Shown here one piece after another: positions 8,734 to 16,422 of a stretch of DNA of 17,401 bases (the stretch's first letter is position 1; the number at the start of each line of letters is the position of its first letter). Below the pieces are notes generated by a model. The model was not told where the DNA came from, ran no database searches, and saw nothing but the letters and a program-made list of their open reading frames with translations. Source of the stretch: Bacteroidales bacterium (GTDB lineage: Bacteria; Bacteroidota; Bacteroidia; Bacteroidales; UBA932); the NCBI GenBank assembly GCA_017614795.1, contig JAGABD010000040.1:1-17401 (forward strand), written 5' to 3'. The position numbers were made by a program, and so were the translations under genes.

Positions 8734-9276
8734 ATGTCGTACAAGTATCGAGTAACTCTGAAGGGGCTGAAAGGCTTTTTCCGCGTTTACCTGGCGGCGG
8801 AGAGCAACACCCTGTATTCTTTCCACAAGCGCCTGCGCGCCGACCTGGAATTCCCTCAGGACCAGCAGATTCTCTTCAAGGCCTTCGACGAGGCGGGGAA
8901 CGTGGCCGGGCGGTTCGCCCTTACCGCGCTTCCGGGCAACAAGGCGGTCGACGAGGTCAGCCTCGCCGAAACCGTCAAGGCCGGAATAGTCAGTTTCGAG
9001 TACTTCTACGACGTAGTCTCGCGCAAGAGCGTGATAATCACCTTCGAGGGAACGGTTCCCGACGCGGTGGCCTCGCCCGTCTGCACCGAGAGCAAAGGCC
9101 CTCTTCCCATCGAGTTCGAGAACGGTTACGTTGCCTTCGAGGACCTTCCGGACGACAAGCGCAAGCTCCCCGGCGAGGATGAAGACGACGACCTCGACGA
9201 CGAAGAAGACTTCTCCGACGACGAGGACGATTCCGACGAGGATATTGAAGAGATCGCCGACGCCAGCGAACTCTGA
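8734..9276 (+). CDS. Plasmid pRiA4b ORF-3-like protein with acidic tail
   Basis: A 180-residue soluble protein whose first ~140 residues match the plasmid pRiA4b ORF-3-like family: YKYRVTLKGLKGFFRVYLA (3-21), then LYSFHKRLRADLEFPQDQ (27-44), in the place of the usual LHxxIxxxFGW segment. GPLPIEFENGYVAFEDLP (122-139) follows. The last ~34 residues are almost entirely Asp and Glu (about 148-173), a low-complexity acidic tail. The family's biochemical role is unknown to me. The gene stands alone on the plus strand, divergent from yigZ and convergent with the SUMF1-like gene, the two stop codons being 2 bp apart. The ATG at 8734 is the first in frame and agrees with the family start. Confidence 0.88.
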   Translation: MSYKYRVTLKGLKGFFRVYLAAESNTLYSFHKRLRADLEFPQDQQILFKAFDEAGNVAGRFALTALPGNKAVDEVSLAETVKAGIVSFEYFYDVVSRKSVIITFEGTVPDAVASPVCTESKGPLPIEFENGYVAFEDLPDDKRKLPGEDEDDDLDDEEDFSDDEDDSDEDIEEIADASEL

Positions 9277-9278
9277 AT

Positions 9279-9998
9279 CTATTCTACCTTGATTTCTTCC
9301 CTGAGCACCAGACGGAAGGAAGGCGCCCACATATTGTCCATAGGCTGGGTGCGAACCATATAAAGGAGTGCTGGATTCTTCAGGGCCTGCTTCCTTGCGG
9401 CCACCAGCGGCAGTCCGCCGATATACTTGACACCGTCTCCGGGCACCTCGACCATCTCGGTCCTGCCGCCCACGATATCGTACACCCCGTTGACATTGGG
9501 TTCCTTTTCCCCGACACCGTGCCTCGCGCCGTCGATCCAGGCAATCCTGTCCAGGTCTTCAGCCGCCGGAACGGGGCCGCAGGCGACCATCCACTCCGCG
9601 AGCGTGGGCAGGGCAAGGCGTTGTCCGCCGTGTGCTATGATCCAGTTGACGAAGGGTTCCACATACTTTTTGGAATTCTCGTCGGGTTTCATCTTCCCCG
9701 TCCACTTGTCCCTTGAAGGATAATCCATAGGAACGGGATAATCCCGCACCTTGCCCACGGGCTTCGAAAGATTTCCGTGGCCGCAGACATCGAACCATTC
9801 GCCCCACTTGACCATGTTCTTGGAGATATAGAAAGGAGCGTCCACCCTGTAAGTGGAGTCACCGACAGTGACGGAGCCCGGTTCGATACGGACCATTTCG
9901 ATGACTATGTCGCCGGCCTTGACGGCGATTTCTTTGGGCTGCGCCGATGCCGCGATGCACAGCGCCAGCGCGATAATGCAGATTGCAAACCTTTTCAT
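9279..9998 (-). CDS. Exported SUMF1/formylglycine-generating-enzyme-like protein, probably non-catalytic
   Basis: A 239-residue protein starting at the ATG at 9998-9996. The open frame extends upstream to 10085, but this ATG is followed at once by a signal peptide (MKRF, hydrophobic core to residue 18, predicted cleavage ASA|QPKE after residue 19), so it is the likely start. The mature part has weak but ordered similarity to the SUMF1/FGE-sulfatase fold: MVRIEPGSVTVGD (35-47) for the usual MVxIPGGxFxMG, RLALPTLAEWMVAC (127-140) for RLPTEAEWEYAA, EPNVNGVYDIVGGRTEMVE (166-184) for PNxxGLYDMxGNVWEW, and PSFRLVL (226-232) for GFRLxR. There is no cysteine after C140, so the two catalytic cysteines of true FGE are missing. 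It is probably a secreted binding or structural module. The fold call is moderate; the substrate is unknown. Confidence 0.7.
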   Translation of the reverse strand: MKRFAICIIALALCIAASAQPKEIAVKAGDIVIEMVRIEPGSVTVGDSTYRVDAPFYISKNMVKWGEWFDVCGHGNLSKPVGKVRDYPVPMDYPSRDKWTGKMKPDENSKKYVEPFVNWIIAHGGQRLALPTLAEWMVACGPVPAAEDLDRIAWIDGARHGVGEKEPNVNGVYDIVGGRTEMVEVPGDGVKYIGGLPLVAARKQALKNPALLYMVRTQPMDNMWAPSFRLVLREEIKVE

Positions 9999-10003
9999 AA
10001 TCG

Positions 10004-10035
10004 CAAAAGTAGTATTTTTTTGCGTTTTTGCCAAG
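10004..10035 (-). promoter_or_regulatory. Candidate Bacteroidetes promoter for the SUMF1-like gene
   Basis: On the minus strand CTTG (10035-10032; consensus TTTG) is followed after 20 bases by TACTTTTG (10011-10004), an exact TAnnTTTG. The box ends 5 bases before the ATG at 9998, so the predicted transcript would begin at or almost at the start codon. The promoter lies just beyond the terminator of the upstream operon, where a new promoter would be needed. Confidence 0.5.
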
Positions 10036-10056
10036 TGTTTTATTGTCAACGCTTTA

Positions 10057-10090
10057 CAAAAAATCGATGCTCCGTTTTGGAGCATCGATT
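10057..10090 (-). terminator. Rho-independent terminator after the FKBP gene
   Basis: A perfect 12-bp inverted repeat, AATCGATGCTCC (10062-10073) and GGAGCATCGATT (10079-10090), encloses a 5-base loop. Read on the minus strand it is followed by a run of T (the A-run at 10058-10063 on the plus strand). It lies about 50 bp after the FKBP stop codon and separates that operon from the SUMF1-like gene. Confidence 0.85.
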
Positions 10091-10138
10091 ATCAGTAACT
10101 GGCTGGGAGCCAAATATTTAGCGAAAACGCTGCAAGAA

Positions 10139-10921
10139 TTACTCCTCGGGAACCTCGACGAAGTTGCCGACTCGGTCGATCTTCACGTTGAAGATGAGGG
10201 TTGCGTTGGGCTCGATGTTCTGGTTGCCACGCTCGCCGTAAGCGAGAGCCGCAGGGCAGTAGAGTTCGATCTCTCCACCTTCGCCGACGAGCTGCATGCC
10301 CTCGGTCCAGGCCCTGATGACGCGGTTGAGGATGAAGCGTACGGGCTCGTCCTGAGCGGAATCGAACACTTCGCCGTCAAGGGTCTTGCCTTCGTAAAGC
10401 ACCCAAACGGTATCCTTGGGGCTGACAGCCTTCTTGTCGGTACCGGGCTCGATGATCTTGTACTGGAGTCCGCTTTCGGTCTCGACGACACCGGCCTTGT
10501 TCTTGTTCTTTGCGAGGAACTTCTCCTCCTTGGCCTTGTTGTCGGCGAGTTTCGCGTTGCGGCGGAGCTCAAGATACTCGTTGAAGAGAGTGTTCATCTC
10601 CTCGGGGGAAATCTTGAACTGCTCGCTGAACTTCTCGTCGCGGGGGTTGCCCTTCGCCTTGAGGAAGTCGCTCATACCCTTCTTGACTTTGCCGTAAGGC
10701 AGGTCGCCGAAGTCGTAACCCTTGATGAAGGAACCGAAGTTGACACCCACGAGGTAGGCGACGGAGTCGATCATACCCTTGGTAATCTTCTTCTCGGGAG
10801 CGGGGAGAGCCTGCTCTTCAGCGGCGGCCTCTTCGCCTTCTGCCTGCTTTTCCGCCTTGGGAGCGCAGGCAAACGCTACAAGTCCGATAAGGACGGCAGC
10901 AAAAAATTTCTTTGTCTTCAT
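10139..10921 (-). CDS. FKBP-type peptidyl-prolyl isomerase lipoprotein
   Basis: A 260-residue lipoprotein that should assist folding of exported proteins by cis-trans isomerisation of prolyl bonds at the envelope. The N terminus is a type II signal peptide: KTKK, a hydrophobic stretch, and a lipobox ending at C19 (LVAFAC). An Ala/Glu-rich linker follows (21-45), then a helical Mip/FkpA-like N-terminal dimerisation region (about 46-135), then the FKBP domain (about 145-250). The FKBP domain shows SGLQYKIIEPG, VLYEGKTLDGEVFDSA, VIRAWTEGMQLVGEGGEIEL and CPAALAYGERG, which carry the usual substrate-pocket residues. It starts 25 bp after the ROK kinase stop with no clear promoter, and is the last gene before the terminator at 10057-10090, so it is probably co-transcribed with the sugar genes. 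Confidence 0.94.
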   Translation of the reverse strand: MKTKKFFAAVLIGLVAFACAPKAEKQAEGEEAAAEEQALPAPEKKITKGMIDSVAYLVGVNFGSFIKGYDFGDLPYGKVKKGMSDFLKAKGNPRDEKFSEQFKISPEEMNTLFNEYLELRRNAKLADNKAKEEKFLAKNKNKAGVVETESGLQYKIIEPGTDKKAVSPKDTVWVLYEGKTLDGEVFDSAQDEPVRFILNRVIRAWTEGMQLVGEGGEIELYCPAALAYGERGNQNIEPNATLIFNVKIDRVGNFVEVPEE

Positions 10922-10946
10922 AACTATAATTGTTTGTTAAAAGTTT

Positions 10947-11906
10947 CTAAAGTTCCCAGGCGAGGGCCGATGCGCCGAGGATGGCGGCGTCGGACTCCTT
11001 GAGCTGGGAGAAGAGTATCTTGACCTTGCCTCTCCACAAAGGAAGCACGTTGTCGTTCAGCGCCTTGAGGGTGGGCTCATAGAGGAATTCCTTGGCCCTT
11101 GCAAGGCCGCCGAAGAGCACGATGGCCTCCGGGGCGGAGAAATGCACGAAGTCCGCGAGGCTTTCGCCGAGGATGCGTCCGGTGAAGTCGAACACGCGCT
11201 TTGCGAGCGCATCGCCCTGGACAGCCGCCTCGAACACGTCCTTGGAAGTGATTTCCTGGACATCGCGGAGCAGTGAAGGTTCCTCGGTGGCTTCGAGCCA
11301 TTCACGGGCGGTACGGGCGACGCCGATAGCCGAGCAGTAAGCCTCGAGGCAGCCGGACCTTCCGCAGTTGCAGAGACGTCCGTTGTGACGCACCGCGCGG
11401 GTATGTCCGAGCTCTCCGGCGAAGCCGTCCGAGCCATAAAGCACCTTGCCGTCGATCACGATGCCGCTGCCGACACCGGTGCCGAGGGTTATCATGATGA
11501 AATGCTTGATGCCCTTGGCCACGCCGTAGGTCATCTCGCCGACCGCCGCCGCATTGGCGTCGTTGGTGAGGGACACGGGGATGCCGCCGCAGGCTTCTGA
11601 AAGCATCTTCGCGAAGTGAACCTCTCCGTGGGAAGCCCAGGGAAGATTCGGTGCGAAGGCGATGGAACCGGTATAATAGTTGGCATTGGGGGCACCCACG
11701 CCTATTCCGCGTATCTGGCCCTTCTTGCCCGCCTTCTCGACGAGGCTCTTCACGCCTTCGGCGAGTTCGGCGACTATCACCTTGGGATCGGGGCTGGCAT
11801 TCGCCTTGATGACGCTCTGCGCGAGCACTTCGCCCCTTGCGTCGACGACGCCGAGCTTGCAGCTCTGGCCGCCGATGTCTATTCCTACTACGTAATCCTT
11901 AGCCAT
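10947..11906 (-). CDS. ROK family sugar kinase (glucokinase-like)
   Basis: A 319-residue ROK kinase, most likely phosphorylating glucose or a related hexose after uptake. The N-terminal phosphate loop reads VGIDIGGQSCKLGVVD (7-22). The catalytic aspartate is D116 in LTNDANAAAVGE, followed by TLGTGVGSGIV (140-150). E165 and H168 in GELGHTR lie in the sugar-binding site. The ROK zinc site is H168, C179, C181 and C186 (CNCGRSGCLEAYCS). There is no N-terminal DNA-binding domain, so this is a kinase, not a NagC/Mlc-type repressor. The gene starts 3 bp after the stop of the sugar transporter gene, which supports a transport-plus-phosphorylation pair. Glucose is the best guess for the substrate; N-acetylmannosamine or another hexose is not excluded. 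Confidence 0.93.
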   Translation of the reverse strand: MAKDYVVGIDIGGQSCKLGVVDARGEVLAQSVIKANASPDPKVIVAELAEGVKSLVEKAGKKGQIRGIGVGAPNANYYTGSIAFAPNLPWASHGEVHFAKMLSEACGGIPVSLTNDANAAAVGEMTYGVAKGIKHFIMITLGTGVGSGIVIDGKVLYGSDGFAGELGHTRAVRHNGRLCNCGRSGCLEAYCSAIGVARTAREWLEATEEPSLLRDVQEITSKDVFEAAVQGDALAKRVFDFTGRILGESLADFVHFSAPEAIVLFGGLARAKEFLYEPTLKALNDNVLPLWRGKVKILFSQLKESDAAILGASALAWEL

Positions 11907-11909
11907 AGA

Positions 11910-13166
11910 TTAAGCCTCCTCGATCTTTTTGACCTTGCTGCCCACAAGCGCATAGAACAGGATGTAAGCGGCGCAGGCGAGAGGAACGATATAGCTGTAG
12001 AGACCGATCTTGTCGTAGAGGGCGGCCTGGATCGCGACCATCACGGCGCAACCGAACACCATCGTCATGAAAATGCCGGAAGCAACTGCGGTGTATTTGC
12101 CGAGACCCTCGACAGCCATGTTGTAGATGCCGCCCCACATGACGGAGGTGCAGAGACCTACGAGAAGGAATGCCGCCATTCCTGCGGGAACGGGAACCCA
12201 GATGACATGGAGGTTGGCCCAGTCGATACCGGGAACGTTGACGGTGATGGAGGAAGGCAGGAAGATGCCAAGCGCCACGAGCACGCAGGCCGCCGCGGCC
12301 ACGGTGCCGACCATTGCGCGGCTGCTCACCTTTCCGCCGATGGCGCCGCCGATCGTACGGCCGATGAACATCAGGAACCAGTAAACGGCTGCGATGAGTG
12401 CCGCAATCTCCATCGGGATACCGACTTCGGGGCTCTGGAGATAGGAAATCATATAGGTGGGAGTTCCGACCTCAAGACCCATGTAAAGGAAGATGGCGAG
12501 GGCGCCAAGGGCGAAATGCCTGTGCTTCAGCGCGCCGCCGATAAGGCTGAGCTGCACGGGAGCCTGCTCGGGTTCGTCAATCTTGGTGAAGAGGATGACC
12601 ACGAATGCCAGGGCGAAGATGGTGAGGGCAAGAAAGAGAGCCGGGGTGACGTCCGAAATACCGGTCGCCTCGGTCACGGTTCCCACGAGAGCTCCCATAA
12701 GGATGTAAACCACAACGGCGCCTGCGGAGTTGAACGAGCCGCCGATCTGGATGAGCTGGTTGCCCTTCTTGCCGCCACCGCCGAGGATGTTGAGCATAGG
12801 ATTCACAACGGTGTTGAGCATGCACATGCAGAGGCCGCTGATGAATGCGCCGAGAACATAGACGCCATAGCTTTCAATCTCTCCGCTGAGGAATTCGAGG
12901 CTGATACCTATGATACCAACCACGACTGCCGCGAGAGCGGTTTTCTTATAGCCGAATTTGGAGATGAGCATACCGGCGGGGATACCCATCAGCAGGTAAG
13001 CGATGAAGTTCGCGTAGTTGCCCACCTGGCCCATAAGCTCGGAAGCGCCGAACTGCTGCTTCACGACCGTGGCCATAGGGGAGCACAGATTGGTTACAAA
13101 TGCAATCATGAAGAAGAGGAAGAACATGATCGCAATTGCGAGGAAGTTGGTTTTTTTGTTGGACAT
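11910..13166 (-). CDS. Sugar MFS transporter (FHS-type, glucose/galactose/fucose permease-like)
   Basis: A 418-residue inner-membrane protein with about 12 hydrophobic segments, read as a proton-coupled sugar symporter. It resembles the FHS family (FucP, GluP): the loop between segments 2 and 3 reads GMLISKFGYKKTA, NPMLNILG (122-129) is in the place of the family NPYVTLLG stretch, and GSFNSAG (143-149) matches the family AFNSLG motif. The loop between the halves is charged and short (FTKIDEPEQ). It lies 3 bp upstream of the ROK kinase in the direction of transcription and 18 bp after the acyl-CoA ligase gene, with no promoter in that gap. Hexose is inferred from the kinase neighbour; the exact sugar cannot be read from sequence. 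Confidence 0.9.
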   Translation of the reverse strand: MSNKKTNFLAIAIMFFLFFMIAFVTNLCSPMATVVKQQFGASELMGQVGNYANFIAYLLMGIPAGMLISKFGYKKTALAAVVVGIIGISLEFLSGEIESYGVYVLGAFISGLCMCMLNTVVNPMLNILGGGGKKGNQLIQIGGSFNSAGAVVVYILMGALVGTVTEATGISDVTPALFLALTIFALAFVVILFTKIDEPEQAPVQLSLIGGALKHRHFALGALAIFLYMGLEVGTPTYMISYLQSPEVGIPMEIAALIAAVYWFLMFIGRTIGGAIGGKVSSRAMVGTVAAAACVLVALGIFLPSSITVNVPGIDWANLHVIWVPVPAGMAAFLLVGLCTSVMWGGIYNMAVEGLGKYTAVASGIFMTMVFGCAVMVAIQAALYDKIGLYSYIVPLACAAYILFYALVGSKVKKIEEA

Positions 13167-13184
13167 AGTGTTGATTATTAATTG

Positions 13185-15107
13185 TTAGATAGATTCGATG
13201 TTCCTGGGGTTCAGCAGCTGGCGTCCTTCCGGGGTGTATGCGTAGTCGATGCGGTCCGCGTAGAACTTCTCGACCTTGCCGCGCACTATCTTGGAGGTGG
13301 AATTCACCAGCCCGTTCTGCTCGGTGAAGGGTTCGGGGAGAACGGCTATCGCCGAAGGCAGCCATTTCTCGGGGAACATTCCCTCGTGGGAACCGCCCTT
13401 GCGGTAGCTGTCGCACTCCGCCTGGATTATCTGCAGCATCGCCTCCTTGCCTTCCCTGCTCTCGGGGTCGAGGTCGGGGCGCTTCGCCTTGAGTTCGCGG
13501 CGCAGCGCGTCCTTCGCGGGGACAATGAGCACGATGGTGTAGGGATTCTGGTTGTTGTGGATGATCACCTGGTCGATGAACTTGCTGCCGTCGGTGAGGC
13601 TGTCCTCGTATCCTTCGGGAGAATACTTTTCGCCGTCGGCGCTGATGAGCAGGCTCTTGAAGCGGCCCGTCACGTAGAGGTAGCGCCTGTCCTGAGGATA
13701 TAGATAGCCGCGGTCGCCGGTGTAGAGCCAGCCGTCCACCACGGTCTCGGCCGTGGCCTCGGGGTTCTTCCAGTAGCCGGCCATCACGTTCTCGCCGCGG
13801 ATGACTATCTCGCCGGTGACTCCGTCGGGCACCTCGTTGTGCTCCTCGTCGCAAATCTTGATGTCCATAGGCTGGACGGTGCGGCCGGAGCTGCCGAAGA
13901 TGGCGTGGCCGGTGGAATTTGCGCAGATGATGGGCGTCGCCTCAGAGAGGCCGTATCCCTGGAATACGGGGATGCCGATGGCGCAGTACCAACGCTGGAG
14001 CTCTATGTCGAGCAGGGCGCCGCCGCCGACGAAGAAGCGCATCCTGTCGCCGAAGGCCGCCTCTCGGGCGGGTTTGAATATCTTCTTGTCGAAGAAATTC
14101 AGAAGTGGCTTCTTCCAGAACTGCTTGATCCAGGGCTTGCCTGCATTATGGTATTCGCGGTTGTAGGAAATCGCGAGCTTGATTGCAAAATTGAAGAGCT
14201 TCTCCACCTTCTCGCCCTTGGCGCGGATGCCGGCCTCGATGGCCTTCTTGAAGTTGCGGGAAAGCGCGGGCACGCTGAGCATGATGTGCGGGCGCGTGTC
14301 CTTGATGGCTCCGGGGATGTTCTTGAGCGTCGCGAGCTGGGTCTTGCCGACAGGCACGGTGGCGATGCTGCCGCCGTACATCATCATCGTGTAGAAGCCC
14401 GCCACGTGCGCGAAGCAGTGGTCCAGCGGGAGGATGATGAGCATCACGGCGCCCTCTTCGATGCCGATTACCGAAGCTCCCTGCTCCACGTTCGCGGTGT
14501 AGTTGCGGTGCGTCAGGAGGATGCCCTTCGGGTCGGCGGTCGTGCCGGAGGTGTAGCTGATGTTGGCGTAGTCGTCGGGACCCACCGATGCGATGCGCTC
14601 TTCGAGTTCCGCCGAGTGGTCCTTCATGAACTTGAGGCCCATCTCGCGAAGCTCCCCGATGTACATCTCGTTATCCTGCAGGGGGATGTCGTCCAAAACT
14701 ATCACCTTGCGCACTCCCTTGCAGCCGCCGATTACACGTCGGATCTTGTGGAGCTCGCCTTCCGACGCCACCACGTACACGCTGTCGGAGTGGTTGATGC
14801 GGAAGTGCAGGTCGTGGTCCGACTCGAGCTTATAGGAAAGGGGCACGTCCACGCCGCCTGCGTAGAGGATGCCCAGTTCAGTCATTATCCAGAGGTTGCG
14901 CCCTTCTGAAAGCAGGGAGACCTTTTCGCCCTTCTTCAGGCCCAGGGCCATGAATCCCGCCGCCAGTATGCGGCCTTCGTCCCTTGTCTTCTTGAAGGAG
15001 GTCTCGGTCCAGACGCCGTCCACCTTTTCCCGGAGGAAAGTGCTGTCCGCGTATTTTTTCGAGTACTTCTCGACGAAGTCGATGATGGTTTCTCTCTTCT
15101 TCTCCAT
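13185..15107 (-). CDS. Long-chain fatty acid-CoA ligase (AMP-forming)
   Basis: A 640-residue member of the adenylate-forming superfamily that activates a fatty acid to acyl-AMP and then acyl-CoA. It has the P-loop-like motif YTSGTTADPKG (185-195), QGYGLSEATP (383-392) with the acyl-adenylate-binding region, YTGD (462-465) with the ribose-contacting aspartate, and GRFKS (481-485) at the hinge to the C-terminal domain. A Lys-containing C-terminal motif follows (VNSTSKIVRGK), where family members carry the catalytic lysine. Length and the large insertion around 300-350 fit the long-chain Faa/FadD15-type enzymes. It is peripheral, with no membrane segment. It follows the second deoxynucleoside kinase after 32 bp with no evident promoter. 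Chain-length preference is not visible. Confidence 0.93.
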   Translation of the reverse strand: MEKKRETIIDFVEKYSKKYADSTFLREKVDGVWTETSFKKTRDEGRILAAGFMALGLKKGEKVSLLSEGRNLWIMTELGILYAGGVDVPLSYKLESDHDLHFRINHSDSVYVVASEGELHKIRRVIGGCKGVRKVIVLDDIPLQDNEMYIGELREMGLKFMKDHSAELEERIASVGPDDYANISYTSGTTADPKGILLTHRNYTANVEQGASVIGIEEGAVMLIILPLDHCFAHVAGFYTMMMYGGSIATVPVGKTQLATLKNIPGAIKDTRPHIMLSVPALSRNFKKAIEAGIRAKGEKVEKLFNFAIKLAISYNREYHNAGKPWIKQFWKKPLLNFFDKKIFKPAREAAFGDRMRFFVGGGALLDIELQRWYCAIGIPVFQGYGLSEATPIICANSTGHAIFGSSGRTVQPMDIKICDEEHNEVPDGVTGEIVIRGENVMAGYWKNPEATAETVVDGWLYTGDRGYLYPQDRRYLYVTGRFKSLLISADGEKYSPEGYEDSLTDGSKFIDQVIIHNNQNPYTIVLIVPAKDALRRELKAKRPDLDPESREGKEAMLQIIQAECDSYRKGGSHEGMFPEKWLPSAIAVLPEPFTEQNGLVNSTSKIVRGKVEKFYADRIDYAYTPEGRQLLNPRNIESI

Positions 15108-15139
15108 TTAGTGTCGGTCGCGGCGGTGCCGCAGTGTGG

Positions 15140-15754
15140 TTACTTGAAAAGTCCGTAGAGTTTGGCGTCGATCATGTCGGTCACCTTCTCGAAATCCTCG
15201 GGGTTGTTGCCGAACTTGATGTTGTCGCCGTCCACGATAAGCAGGTTCGCGGGATAGTCCTTGATCCAGTTCTCGTACTTTTCGTTGAGACCCGTGAGAT
15301 AGTCGATGCGGATGCTCTTCTCGTACTCGCGTCCCCTCTTCTGGATCTGGGAGATCAGGTTGGGGATGGTGGAACGGATGTAGATGAGCAGGTCGGGATA
15401 GCCCACGAGCGACATCATCAGGTCGAAGAGGTCCGAGTAGTTGTCGAAGTCGCGGGAACTCATCAGCCCCATGTCGTGAAGGTTGGGGGCGAAGATGCGG
15501 GCGTCCTCGTAGATGGTACGGTCCTGGATTACCACGTCGTCGGTCTTGGAAATGTCCACCACGTCCTTGAAGCGCTTGTTGAGGAAGTAGATCTGGAGGT
15601 TGAACGACCAGCGTTCCATATCCTCGTAAAAATCAGCCAGATAGGGGTTGAAATCCACGGATTCGAACTTGGGGATCCAGCCGTAATGTGCGGCGAGCAT
15701 CTTGGTGAGCGTGGTTTTTCCGCAACCGATGTTTCCTGCTATAGCGATGTGCAT
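15140..15754 (-). CDS. Deoxynucleoside kinase, copy 1 (dGK/dAK family)
   Basis: A 204-residue kinase that phosphorylates deoxynucleosides at the 5' position for nucleotide salvage. It has the P-loop GNIGCGKTT (7-15), the substrate-contacting E31 (FESVDFNPYL), the QDRT motif with D78 and R79 for catalysis and substrate binding, and an arginine-rich LID, QKRGREYE (138-145). These are the features of the bacterial deoxyguanosine/deoxyadenosine kinase group. It is closely similar over its full length to the next gene upstream (copy 2), with which it forms a tandem pair 35 bp apart. A TAnnTTTG box lies in the 35-bp gap, so it may have its own promoter. Base preference cannot be assigned with confidence. 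Confidence 0.93.
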   Translation of the reverse strand: MHIAIAGNIGCGKTTLTKMLAAHYGWIPKFESVDFNPYLADFYEDMERWSFNLQIYFLNKRFKDVVDISKTDDVVIQDRTIYEDARIFAPNLHDMGLMSSRDFDNYSDLFDLMMSLVGYPDLLIYIRSTIPNLISQIQKRGREYEKSIRIDYLTGLNEKYENWIKDYPANLLIVDGDNIKFGNNPEDFEKVTDMIDAKLYGLFK

Positions 15755-15776
15755 AATCGTGTATTATTTAATCTCA

Positions 15777-15784
15777 CAAATTTA
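15777..15784 (-). promoter_or_regulatory. Possible internal promoter before deoxynucleoside kinase copy 1
   Basis: The minus strand reads TAAATTTG, an exact TAnnTTTG, with TTCG (one mismatch from TTTG) 19 bases upstream, inside the end of the other kinase gene. The predicted leader is about 16 bases. It would let copy 1 and the downstream genes be expressed apart from copy 2. Confidence 0.4.
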
Positions 15785-15789
15785 ATCAA

Positions 15790-16404
15790 TTATTTGAACA
15801 GTCCGAAGAGTTCAGCGTCAATCTTGTCGGTTATCATTGCGAAATCTTCAGGATTGTTCTTGAAGTCCAGACCGTCGGTTTCTATGGTCAGAAGCCTTCC
15901 CTTGTAATTCGATATCCACTCTTCGTAGTGACGGTTGAGTCCGCTGAGGTATTCGATGCTCATCCCCTGCTCGTAATCGCGCCCGCGCTTTTGGATATTT
16001 GCCACCAGATGTTCGATGCTCGATTTCAGGTAGATGAGGAGCTCGGGGGGCTTCACCATGCTCATCATTATCTCGAAAAGCTGCATGTAGGTATCGTAAT
16101 CGCGCTCCGAAAGGTTGCCCATTTCGTAGTTGTTGGCCACGAAGATGTGCACGCCCTCCATCAGGGTGCGGTCCTGGATAATTGTCTCGTTGCTGTGGGA
16201 GATTTCGATGAGGTCCTTGAAGCGCTGCGCCAGAAAGTAGGTTTCGAGGTTATAGCTCCAGCGGGGGATGTCCTTGTAGTAATCCTCGAGGTATGGGTTG
16301 TAGGTGACGGATTCGAACTGAGGTTTCCAGCCGTAATGGGCCGACAGCATGGTGGTGAGTGTGGTTTTTCCGCTACCTATATTTCCTGCAACGCCGATGT
16401 GCAT
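15790..16404 (-). CDS. Deoxynucleoside kinase, copy 2 (dGK/dAK family)
   Basis: A 204-residue paralogue of the neighbouring kinase. The P-loop is GNIGSGKTT (7-15), with serine where copy 1 has cysteine. FESVTYNPYL, IQDRT (76-80) and the LID QKRGRDYE (138-145) are all kept, so both copies look catalytically competent. They differ most between residues 80 and 100, after the DRT motif, where substrate-lining residues lie. The start is the ATG at 16404-16402 (MHIGVAGNIG), which matches copy 1 exactly. The frame is open to 16614, but the extension would cross the divergent promoter and the opposite gene. It is the first gene of the operon that ends at 10057. Two-subunit dAK/dGK enzymes are known from Lactobacillus; a similar heterodimer here is only inferred. 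Confidence 0.93.
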   Translation of the reverse strand: MHIGVAGNIGSGKTTLTTMLSAHYGWKPQFESVTYNPYLEDYYKDIPRWSYNLETYFLAQRFKDLIEISHSNETIIQDRTLMEGVHIFVANNYEMGNLSERDYDTYMQLFEIMMSMVKPPELLIYLKSSIEHLVANIQKRGRDYEQGMSIEYLSGLNRHYEEWISNYKGRLLTIETDGLDFKNNPEDFAMITDKIDAELFGLFK

Positions 16405-16422
16405 CTTGTTTGGTTTAGTTAG

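Noticed and set aside
8680..9330. Upstream extension of the yigZ reading frame to 423 residues
   Set aside because: The extra part covers the divergent promoter spacer and the opposite gene at 8734-9276; YigZ proteins are about 200 residues and begin near the ATG at 8679.
9999..10085. Earlier ATG for the SUMF1-like protein
   Set aside because: It would place 29 residues before a clear signal peptide and lies inside the terminator hairpin of the upstream operon.
11616..13181. 521-codon plus-strand open frame, rich in His, Asp and Glu
   Set aside because: It is the antisense shadow of the ROK kinase and MFS genes; the composition results from reading hydrophobic codons in reverse.
13839..14909. 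356-codon plus-strand open frame over the acyl-CoA ligase
   Set aside because: Antisense shadow of a gene with complete adenylate-forming motifs.
15108..15139. GCGG/CCGC mini-hairpin between the kinase and acyl-CoA ligase genes
   Set aside because: A four-base stem with a two-base loop and no T-run is not a credible terminator.
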